From contig OY821521.1 of NCBI GenBank assembly GCA_963682025.1, forward strand, positions 168,479,556 through 168,543,555: a stretch of DNA of 64,000 bases, written 5' to 3'. Below the pieces are notes generated by a model. That model ran no database searches and had not been told where the DNA came from. It was given only the letters and a program-made list of their open reading frames with translations. This document shows positions 48,129 to 60,100 of the stretch, one piece after another. Position 1 is the stretch's first letter, and every line of letters begins with the position of its first letter. This stretch comes from Cordilura impudica (lineage: Eukaryota; Arthropoda; Insecta; Diptera; Scathophagidae). The position numbers and the translations under genes were made by a program.

Positions 48129-51100
48129 TATAGCATAAAATAAAATGTTTTAATTGTGCAATACAAACTTCATAGGAAAAATTTATTATGAAAACATACA
48201 TGTCAATAAATCTCGTTAAGTCGCAGCGAAGCACGACAAGGCATGCTAGTATAATATAAATATAAATATAATAAAATTGCGCTTATTGTACTGTCATAGT
48301 TAAGATGAAAATCTTGGGACCTTAACAAATTTTAGTTGTAAAAATTCATTCTAAAAAAAGTCATTGAGTCTGTTCAAATTTTTATACCCTCCACCCCAGT
48401 GTGCAGATGGTATATATAAGTTTGTCATTCTGTTTGTAATACTTAGAAAAAAATCCTGGACCTCATAAAATATATATATTTGTGATCCTTATAACAAGCG
48501 GAGTTGATATAGCGATGTCCGTCTGTCCGTCTGTGGAAATCACGATGACAACTTTAATCGGGCAGCTAGTGTGCTTGTTGGCATAAATTATTCACTAACA
48601 TTCTGAAAAGTTCGCTGTTTAAAATCGTGCAAATCGATCGATTAGGGCCCGAGATTTGAATGAAGAACTAAAAAATATGATTTTCTATGTTGTTCTTGTC
48701 ACAATCACGCCCTCAATAAGACAGCTAGGGGGATCGCTTTTAGTGAGAGTGATTGACCAAAAGCGTGGAAAGATTTCTGTTTCACAAATCATTAAAATCG
48801 GTGGAACAGGTCCAGGGAAATCTCTGAAAAAGTAAAAAAAAATGAAAAATATGATGTTTCTATATTGTTCTTGATGTTATTCTAAATCTTGTATTGTTGT
48901 CATAGCTGAACTTGTTATTTTTGTGGTTGTTGTGGTGATTGTATAATAAAAACTAACCCTTTGTATATTTTTTATCTACTCTGGTAGAAAAGTTTAAAAA
49001 TTTTTATAAAAGTTTCCATTGTTTTGGCATCACCAAAAAAATTTGTTAGATCATCGCCACGAGCCTGCTCGAAAAATTTCAGATCGATTGGGTCACGGGA
49101 AAGGGGTTAAAAATCCATCCAAAGTTTTTACGACAAGCAGACACTACGAGTTAATATAAAGGGAGTAAAAATTCACCAACATTTAAAGCAAATAATGCTT
49201 AACGAGTTGTTAATAAAAAAACAATGTAAAATTGCAAAAAAAAAAAAAAAAAAAATTGTATGTATTAACTTATTTAAAGAAAAACACAACAATAATTTTG
49301 ATGTTTTATTTTTTGTGTGTATATTTTATAACACGGTGTCTCGACTAACTGTAATTCATATGCTTTCTGGTTATGTTGCATAACCGTTCGCTTTGATAGT
49401 TTTAAGGATTGAAAGCAAATGGCTCTCCCTAACCTCACTTGCAAGGCCATAGGTTGTGTATGTCGTATAACCTGGCATTATGACTAGCTGGAGCTAGCGC
49501 CAACCTAACTATATTACAAAAAAAAAATATTTATTAGCTAAAAAAAGTAATATAAAATACACTGATGTAATATTTTGGTGTTGTGTTTTTTGCGTGTAAT
49601 ATTTACATATACATACATACATATGTACATATATTAAATAATAAAATAATATACATATATTCTTTATACATATATATATGTATATCCATAATAAACGCAT
49701 GTTAGAAATAAATTGGTATATTATTTTATTTATATAATATTCTGCAATATTTTGTTTTAGGGAAAATACATTTATTTTGCATTAACAAACAGAGTGTCGC
49801 TTCATTTTGCTCAGTGTGACTATGCCACAAAAGATGGCGTCACAATTTTCATTCTAATTAGCTTTGCAATAGTTATTTCTATTTTAACATGAGTGTCAAA
49901 ATTTTCAATTAGATATCAAACAGAACAATGTTAAAAGTATATACAGAGCTGAGTAAAGAAGAAGCAATGGGTTTTTTTGCTTTCAAAACAGTTTTACATA
50001 GTTAAGCATATACAATTATTATTCTGCTTTACCTACAGAATACCTCATTGCGATTACATATAATTTTTAAAATTGTGTATAATTACTAACGCATTACTAT
50101 TCACATAAATACAAAATTGCACCTTTTAAATTTTCCCTTCAAATTTAAGAAAATATCACTTCTAAAAATTGAAATTCAGATTTCCAATTATAAATTACAA
50201 AATATCAATTGAATTTTAGGATATCATACTAAAACGTCGGAAATAATAACTTGAAATTTAGAAGACATCAATTGAATTATTAATATATAAATTTTATTTT
50301 TTAAACACAAATTGAAATTCAGAAAACACCAAATATGTTTACATATAAAAAATCAACTGAAATTAAAAAATATTGCGATTCAGGAGACATTAATAGCATT
50401 TCAGGATAGGAAAATATTAATTTAAATTCAATGAAGCTTAGAAAACCTCAAATGATATTTAAGAATTGCTAATACTACGTTCTCACTGCAGCTAAATCCG
50501 CATTAGCTTTATTTTTTAATCTCCACCGTTCTCACTACAATTTGTAGCTTTAGTTTGACAGTTGCTGCACAGCTGTTCGAACGAATTGTTTATTTACATT
50601 TTAATAGTTTTTGTTTTGGAGAAAAATTTTGCGAAAAAAAAAGTTAAAAGTGAAATAAAGGCAAATAAATAATTTTTTAATTAAACAATTCTTTGCTATA
50701 CTCACTTGCTGCTTTTATTTATGAATTTTTGTTTTGTTTTGTTGTAAATGAAAATACACAGTCGTAAAATGATGCAAATTTTCTGCTGCAGCGTTGTAAA
50801 TTTGTTCATTTTGCGGCGAATTGCACAATACATCCCTGATTTCTGTTGGATTTATTCTCGATTTAGCTAAAGCGAGGGTTTTATTTTGACAGTATTTATA
50901 TACCCAAAAATTTACCAGCTTTAATTAAATCCACTATAAAGCGAGTCAAATGCGGATTTAGCTGCAGTGAGAACATAGTATAAGATAATAATCTATATAT
51001 ATAAAATTCATTTTCTGTTTGTTTGTTTGTTTATTTGTTTGTTTGTTTGACCGCTATACAAATTTTTATTTCTTAACGGATTTTCCTGAAATTTTGTACA

Positions 51101-54100
51101 CACGATCTCTATACCCCAGGAAAGGTCGCCATATACTTTTTACCGGCCACGCCTACTTTTACGCCCACTTTTTATGTAAAATCTATTTTCTGTTTTATTC
51201 ATATTTGTTCACTATGCAAATCTTTATTTGTTAACAGATTTCTCTGAAATTCGGTACACACGATCCCCGTACTCCAGCTAATGTCACCACATACTTTTTA
51301 TCGACCACGCCTACTTTTACGCCCACTTTTTATATACAATTCATTTTCTGTTTTTTGGTATATTTGTTCGCTATACAAATTTTTATTTTTCAATGCATTT
51401 CTCTGAAATTTGGTACACACTATCTTTGTACCCCAGGCCAGGTCACCGGGTGATTCTTGCGGCCACACCTACTTTTACGCCCACTTTTTGTATACAATTC
51501 GTTTTCTGTTTTTTGGTATATTTGGTTGCTATACAAATTTTTATTTTTCAACGGAATTCTGTGAAATTTGGTACACACGATCCCTGTAGTCCAGCAAAGG
51601 TCACCATATGCTTCTTACCGGCCACGCCTACTGTTACGCCCACTTTTTGTATACAATTCATATTCTGTTTTTGGTACATTTGTTCGCTACACAATTTTTT
51701 TTAACGGATTTATCTGAAATTTGCTACACACGATCTCTGTAATCCAGAGAGGTCGCCATATGATTCTTGCCGGCCACGCCTACTTTTACGACCACTTTTT
51801 ATACAAAATTAATTTTCTGTTTTTTGGTATATTTGTTCACTATAGAAAAATTTATTTTTCAAGGGATGTCTAAAATTTGGTCACACGATCTCTATACTAC
51901 AGGGAAGGTCATCATATGCTTCTTACAGGCCACGCCTAATTTGCACCAACTTCTTTGTATATAAAACTTATTTTTTTCCTTCTATTTGTTTCTTTATTTG
52001 ATTGCTATACAAACTTTTATTTTTCAATGGCTTTCTCCGAAATTTAGTACATATTCCAGGGAAGGTCGCCATATGATTTTTACCGACTACGCCTACTTTT
52101 ACGCCCAATTTTCATATTAAATTCATATTTTGTTGTGTGGTATATTTCTTCCCTATACAAATTTGTACTTTTCAACGGATTTCTCTGAAATTTGGTTTAC
52201 ACGGAAATAACTACACGGTGAACAAATTCCCCAAACTTAAAAAAAGGTACCCTAAAGAAATGAACAAATTCCCCATTTTTTTTTAATCGAAATAAAAAAT
52301 GAACTTACTCCCCAAATTCATTCTTAAATTTTTACATATTTTTATTTAATGAATTTTGTTAAATACATATTTATTTTAGTAAACATTTGCATACTGCTCT
52401 CAATATATGTATGTCGTACAATAAATGCATTTAAAATGAGTATTCTTTTCAATAGCATCATTTCGCGGAAGCTACGCGCACGGGGAATACAGCTTAGCTA
52501 GAATATCGGAATGATCTGAAAAATATATTTTGACAATTAAAATAAGTTGACAACAGCTGCGCGGCAGCACAGGTGTGGCTACCAAACGCACGGAGCGCGG
52601 ACGCGGACGCGGACGCGACGCGCTCGCGGAACACAGCTCAGCTAAAATATCGCAATGATATGAAAAATATATTTTGGCGATTAAAATAAGTTGACAACAA
52701 CTGCGCGGCAGCACGGGTGTGGCTGCCAAACGCGCGGAAGCGGACGCGACTCGCTCGCGGAATACAGCTTAGTGAAATGTTGTATGATAAATTTTATCTA
52801 TGTATGTGAAACAATTACCTGTTGATCAAAATAGGCCACACATATACTATAAGCAGTTGCTTAAAGAAACCTTGCGACACAATATTAAACGTCGCATTAG
52901 TCTTTCATTTCTGAAACTTGAATTTGACGTCTCTGATCAATGATGATCACTTATTGAATGAAGTAATTCAATTTTTAAAAGTTCTGATTCCTTTAATTTG
53001 CGAACCATTCCGTTATATTTGATGTTTATAAATAAACTGAAAAAAAACTGAAAGCGGTTTCGCATCTTATATTTGAAGCATTTTTGCTGCAGATTCTTAT
53101 AAAAAACTTCTAAATTAAAAAATCAAAAAATTTTTAATTGAAATAAAAAATGAATTTACTGCCCATACAAATTTTTGGGGAGAAAGTTCATTTTATTGGG
53201 GAATTTGTTAATTGGGGACTAAGTACTCAGTGCCTGGTAAGCATAGTGAACCGTTTTTCAAGTCAAAGGCCTTTTTATCCCGGGCAAGACCGGGTAAAAA
53301 CAGCTAGTTGATACATAAATAAAGCACAATTTGATGAGAATGTTATTTATATAATATTTGCCATAATTTTTTTGGATGCAAATTTGAAGTTATTCAGAAT
53401 AAAAGATAATAATTTATTTTATTTAAAATTTTTGGGACATTTGGTTTTTTGCATTTGGCATCCTTAATTTGAACCAGTGTTCATGATGACTTCAAAATTT
53501 GACTTCATGTTAGGCAAAGTAAACCCCAAAAATTGAAGTTCGATAATAATTCCCATGTAGTAGTATTTGTAGTCATTAAATGAAAATATATTTTATTTAA
53601 AAATTTAATTCAAAATCAAAATTTGGCATCACTGGGTTAGATTTTGTATTGTATTGTGTTATGTTGTGTTACCACAAAATCTAATGGTGAAAACTCCCTT
53701 CTAATAAGTAAAAAAAAAATATTTTCTTCATATGGCAATACTAGAGGATTGTGTGGCGCCTAGGCGCCCGTTTATTTTGACTTTAACAAACAAATTTTTT
53801 TTTCCATTTCAGAATTTTCTTATATCTTATATATTTAAAAAAAAATTAATTTTAATGTTTTTAAAATTTCTTTTAAAAAAAAATCGAAAAACAGTTGTAA
53901 AAAATACAAACCAAAAACTTCGATTTTCAAATGAAGTTTTGCAAAAGGTCCAGTAGCCAACCTTTGCTTTATACTTTCTGCTTCTATACATAAGGAGTTT
54001 TTAATATTATATGATTTTAAAAACATATTTTTTTTGATAGAAACTGGGAAATTTTAGTCTTATTAAGACAAACTATTAATATGTATCTTTTTAATAATTT

Positions 54101-57100
54101 AAATTATGTTCTATAACTTTTTAAAATGCATCAAAATAAATAAACTTATTAAACTAAAAAAAGTTTTTAAACAAAACAAAAAATACTACGGTTATAACGA
54201 ATTTAGTCTATAACGAACTAATTTGGCCGGTCCCGCCGAGTTCGTTATAACCGAACTCCATTTTATTGTAGAAAAAATAGAATAGCATAGAAAAAGAAAA
54301 GTTTTAGAGCAAGGTTCCTAAAAGTTTCTTAAGGGGGGGTAAGGTTTTAAAAGTTAATAATTCTTTTTTGCAGACATGAATACACGTTATAGCATATCAT
54401 TTGAAGAATCTTTGAAAAAATTTTCAACTAAAAATTTTAATAAATAAGTCCGTAACAGCCAATATCCGGAGGCGTTGTTGTTTTGCGGTGACCATTATAA
54501 CTCGTTACCGGACCATGTGAAATAAAAAAATCGAAATGCGTTCAAAAGGTGACATGTTTCCTGAAGTAGTGACGAAGAGTTTTTCAATTTTTTTTTTTTG
54601 CAGAATTTTGAAGTGAAAAAGATTTTTGCTATACAATTTCGGGAATTTGTTGTTAAAACATGGGGAAGAAAATGGAATTAAAAAAAACCTTCGTGGTTAC
54701 CTAATGATTTATGTGTAGATATAGTGTCTAAAATTTCAAAAGAATCGGACAAGAAGATTTTGAGTTATGATGTTCATGGACTTCGAACATTTATTTGCGA
54801 GAAAATCGGTTTAAAGTTTTTTAAAAACGGATTTATATACTATATACCGTATGAAGCCGGTAGCTGGAAACGCTGTATCTTCTTAAGTTTTGCTCTGATT
54901 TACTTAAAATTTTGACACAACACTCTCGACATGTTGTGCATTCAGGAAGAGAAATGCAAAAAAAGGTTTTAAAACCTACCACCCCTTAAGGAAATGCAAA
55001 CACCAATACACCTACACAAAAAAGAAAAAAATATTTCATATTTCATCATACATGTAAACTGAAAAAAGAGAACTACATTTTTTGCAAATTTATCTATAAA
55101 TCCAAAAAAGAAAAAATAAAAAATAAGCGCGTATTAGTTTTACTTAAAAAAAAAAATCGCCTTTAGTTCTTCCATGATAATTTCAATAAATTATTCAAAT
55201 TAAAGTCTTAAATAAACCTATTTACGTAATTTATGTTTGTCTAAATTTTTGTAAAATCAAATTATGCAAAAATTAATATTATGAGTGAAAAAAAAATTAT
55301 TTTCCCACCTCTCTCTAAAATTACAATGTAATTTAATTATGCAAAGTTACAATAATTTAAATTTTAAACTCAATATTGCACCATTTTTTCAAGGGCTTTT
55401 CAATACAGAGCTATAACGAAATCATACGTTGGACAACAACAAAATCCACATTGAAGATCTCTTTTTTCTCAAATATTTATCAAAAAAAGCATACTCTTTG
55501 GTAAGTGCTGGCCATCAGAGAACCTGAGCGAAAGCACTCTTAACAATACAAAACAATTTTGAGATGAAAAACGAAACAGACAAACGGATAAGTTTAGTTT
55601 GATAAAAGAAGTATGTATGCATATCGGACGACGTTAAATGAGAAAAATAGAAATGTTTAAAATTTCATTCATTCCTTTTTTTGTAGAATTTTTTCATTGA
55701 CCAACAATGGGAATTTAAAGAAGAATTTTAATAGATATTAGTTTTTTGATGCATTATTTGCGTTCATCTTATTCCATATGTAACACGAAATCTGCATATG
55801 TAGTGCTATTTTCATTAGCAGTGTTGCCAATTTTGACAACTAATTGTAATTTCAACGATTTTTCAATTTGTTAAAATTATTTGTTAAATTTGTTAAAATG
55901 ATGATTGAAGATTTAAAATTTTCAGTAGTATAAAAATTACGATTTCAAGGGTTAACAATTAATGGGTTGTTTATCGAAAATTGATAGTTTTTGTTCAGTG
56001 TAAATGGAAATTACAAAATATGTATAGATTTAATTCTGGGTCAAGTCGTTTCAAAACGGAAATACCTTGAATAGCATCTCCATTTAAGATTTAAGTTTTA
56101 ATTACGGCGATACTTTAAACCTATATTATAAGTTTCAGCTATAGATACAAATCAATAAAATTATTTAATTGATTGCTGTGTTAAATTTTTTCCGTTGAAA
56201 TTTCACCACTAATACATTTTTATATGATTTATAAAAAAATTTTAATATGAATTATATAAATAAATTTTATTGTTTCCTTGTGTAATATTTTGTTGGCCGC
56301 AATGAAGAATTATTTGGCCAGTTAAAAGAAACTATACAGCCATTAATTTGCAAAAACTTAAACTAAATTAAACGAGATGTCAGCAACCTCGATGACCAAA
56401 AAGCAAACACCGAAACGTGTTCGGCACAGCCGAATTTAACACCCTTACTTGTTTTTAAATAATATTGCCTCTACCTGAGACTCTTAAAAATTATTTTAAA
56501 ACATTTTTTTATACTGCCAAGCCCCACTGTTTTCTTTATTTAAAGTTAATAGCTTATCTTTAATACTTTGAAGGATAAAATTGTGTGTGTCTGTGTTGTT
56601 TTTTAGTACATACCCAAGCTTAAAGTTGCCAAAGAATCGTAGGCCAACTCAATGCCAGTATGAGCTGAAATTTCCGCTTGAATTGGTTCTCCTAGCAAAA
56701 CATCCACATCTAAAGTACATGAAAAAAAAAAAACATAATATTATATAAAAATAGCAACAAAATAGCAAATACAGAGGTCATTTTCATTTTCACACAATAT
56801 CAACCATAAAACTTTATATGTCAAAGGATATACAAAATAGCTATTGCAAATACCAGATAATAAACATTAAAGTTATAAAGTTGCAAAATAAATTATTGTT
56901 ATATGTATTCGTATGTATGTATATGTTTGTAAGAATGTGTGTATGAGTTTTTACTAACCTTCCAAATCTTTGACAACTCTTTCAACGGATACATGAAAGC
57001 CATTATCAAGTTTATGTTTGATTTGTAAATGTGTATCCTTAAGAAAAACTTCCATGTCATGTACCGTGGACTTAATCATTTCGGGTGTCATTTCAATGGT

Positions 57101-60100
57101 GGTGGCCAAACGACTGTTGGCATAAAATATGCATAAATCACTTAAGCTGCAAACAAAACAAACAAAAACAAAATGTGAGAATATTTATGAATTTATGAAA
57201 TTAACAGGTGTTAAAAAGAGCTTAAGTAAATATGTTTAAATTTGTTTAATGAAAAGTCACACGTTCAACAAGTGTCCAAAGCAATTCAATTGCATTATTT
57301 TAGTACTTTTTATACCCTATACCACTATGTGATCTGGGTATAATGACTTTGTGCTGATGTTTGTAACTACCAAAAATATTTGAGCTGGACCCATCTTTTA
57401 TTGTACCGATCGACTTATAATCACTTTCTGAGTCGATTTAGCGATGTCCGTCCGTCCGTCTGTCCGTCCGTCTATGTGTGTATGTAAACCTTGTAATCAA
57501 ACTACAGGTCGCAAATACGAATATATTTGTTAATAAGCTTCAATCGGCCAAAGCATGAACGCTGTTAAAATTGGTGAAAATCGGTGCATGTTCAGACCTA
57601 GTCCCCATGCAAATGACCCCTATGGGCTCGAGTTAAATTGGCATAAGCACCAAATTATCATATAGATCTCGGTCATATTTGTGTCAAATGCGGTCATATG
57701 CTTATACCCATTAATTAGTGCTACAACAATAAACCCTATTGGACAAATGTTAGTCTTAGCCCCCGTATAAAGTTGCATCGCGATCTTCACTTAAATCTAT
57801 CAAAAAACATAAATATTGCACAGATTTTTTATACCCTATATCTCAATGTGTTTTGGGTGTAATGACTTTGTGCTGCCGTTTGTAAGTACCAAAAATATTT
57901 GACCTAGACCCATCTTTTATTATACCGATCGACTCAGAATCTCTTTCTATTTCTGAGTCGATTTAGCGATGTCCGTCCGTCTGTGTGTCCATTTAAACCT
58001 TGTAATCAAACTACAGGTCGCAAATATGATTATATTTTGATGAAATTTGGTATATGAGCTTCTGTCCGCCATAGGATGAACGCTGTTGAAATTGGTGAAA
58101 TTCCCCTATGACCCCTATGAAATCGATATAAATTGCCATAAGATCCACATTATCATATAGATCTCAGTCACATTGGGTTTGTATGTGTTGATTATATCCA
58201 TTAAGCAGTAGTCCAAAAATAATCCCTATAGGACAATACTTAGTCGTAGGCCCCATATAGAGCTGCTTCCCAATCTAAACTTAAATCTATTAAAAAAATA
58301 AAAATATTGCACAGATTTTTCTCAAATTTATTTTGTATATATTTCTTCAAAATATAAGTGACTTTGCCAAATATGGTCAGGATCGGGTTATTTTTTGACC
58401 TAGTCCCCATATAAATATAACACCCGATATGAACTTTTTCATATCTGCAGCCAAAAAAAACTAAAAACAATTCGCCTCAAATTTGGTTTATGTTTATTTT
58501 CTATATCCAATTAGTTGGGCCGAAGAGATAGGGTCTCTAAACCGTGGTAAAGGGTATCATATAGTCGGTATAGTCCGACTATAATTTTCTTACTTGTTTT
58601 AATTTGGTGTAGATCGGTCGATTTTTCGCCCAGCCCCCATATAAATAAAACATTCGATATGAACTTTTTCATATCTGAAGGCAAAACATTTAATAAAACT
58701 GCCCCTATCCCCTTAGTTGAACCTATGATCCTTTCTTTAAACACATGATATTGGGTATCATATATTCGGCCTAAACCGACTATAATTTTCTTACTTATAT
58801 TTTTAAAGGTTTTCTACAAGTTTTCTTCCATTTGTTGTTTATAAAATAAAATACTCTTCTTATGTCGTTGGATTGAATTTAGTGTAAGAGAATTTGAATG
58901 AATAACATTAAATTAAAATTTACATGTGATGTGTAAACATTTATACGCTCATGGTAAAAATCTTTTTCACAATGCAGTCACAAAAATAGCGTAAGAAGTA
59001 AGAGGTAAGACAAAAACGGTGTAAAGTATGAGTGTATTGGTGCAAAGATTATGATATAAAATTATTTCAGCTAATTCAACAACCTCTGCTATAACAACGT
59101 TATCGCAATATAAACGTATAACATATTCTTCAACAACAACACAATTATAACGCTATTACTAATATAAAAATTATTTCAGCTAATTCAACAACCCCAGCTG
59201 TAACAACCAGTTGAAATAATAAATAATAATAAATAGTTTTTATATTAGCTGAGCCCCTGCAGTTGATTGCCATAAGTGATACATTAGGGTGGCCCTTAAT
59301 AAAAAAAGTGTTCAAACTCTCGGTAGCACCCCCTAGAAATATGCGAATAGCAAAAAAGTGAGAAATACAAAGTTTTCGGCCAATCAAAAAACATTTAGAG
59401 GTGGCTCAACGCGATTGAAAATTTCAAGTGTGTTTTATAAGGGGAAAATATGACTTTCTTTCAGATTTTACGAAAATTTCGTTCTATAGTTTAACTCTTC
59501 CGATAAATTGTTTTATAGTTCGGGATTAGTATTAAATTATCTTTCCAAAACGCTATAAAGCTTCAAAATCAAATAAAACTAGCCAAGTAATAACAAATGC
59601 CCCAGACCACTTTTGTGCCAAAAAAAAAAAAAACTAGATCATGATTGATGGCATTTTTTTCAACTTTAAGAAATTAATTAAAGCCAATATTTTGTTTTAG
59701 TCTCTATACCTGTAAGTACTCAGATATGAAGTATTGTTTTCCTTGTTAACCTATTAAGCATTGAGACCGAAAATGGAAAATTTTTTTGATGAAATTTTGA
59801 AAACTCCTTTTTCAAATTTTGAAATATTTTCTTAAACAAAATTTAAAAAAGTTCATTTTGCTCTTCAAGGTCTTGTAAATGCATATTGGAGATTTTTTGA
59901 CAAAGATTTTATTTTTGCGGATTTCGAGAAAAATGGGATTTTTGTAAAATATTCTGTAAATGTACTCTTTCTAAATACTTTGTATCAAAAATTCATCACT
60001 TTTCTACTTTTAAATGTCAAATTTTATTTTAATAGCCTAGGGTTTCGGAAAAAATATTATGACCCCACTAACCCTTTCAGAATTGGGGTCACATATGACC

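Larger units (their letters stand above)
50992..53307 (+). mobile_element. Non-autonomous Helitron (family D) with internal tandem repeats
   Basis: It starts A|TCTATATATATAAAATTC and ends CAGCTAG|T, with hairpin CCCGGGCAAGACCGGGT just before. TC start, CTAG end, hairpin and A/T target are the established Helitron marks. The first half (51010-52200) is six or seven diverged copies of a unit of about 150-165 bp (GCTATACAAATTTTTATT ... GAAATTTGGTACACACGAT ... GGCCACGCCTACTTTTACGC). The second half is an inserted or acquired block (about 52205-53240). Confidence 0.85.
48380..56452 (+). mobile_element. DINE-1-like family A element, long form, with several insertions
   Basis: Head TATACCCTCCACCCCAGTGT; (GTCY)n core GTCCGTCTGTCCGTCTG near 48518; tail hairpin TTCGGCACAGCCGAA (56420-56434) followed by TTTAACACCCTTACTTGTTT. 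Body blocks match the 3.5 kb copy at 16117-19579 in order at both sides of the inserts (to about 50440, at 53310-53475, and from 56220). Insertions include the MITE at 50479-50974, the Helitron at 50992-53307 and unassigned sequence at about 53480-56220. Confidence 0.65.

Noticed and set aside
51393..51964. Open frames with repeated ATPTFTPTFC-type peptide at 51393-51704 and 51767-51964.
   Set aside because: They lie in the tandem repeats of a non-autonomous Helitron; frame and ends vary from unit to unit.
52472..52729. 85-codon minus-strand frame with ARPRPRPRSVR-type sequence.
   Set aside because: It is the translation of the GC-rich tandem repeat. Both units give the same peptide and there is no gene context.
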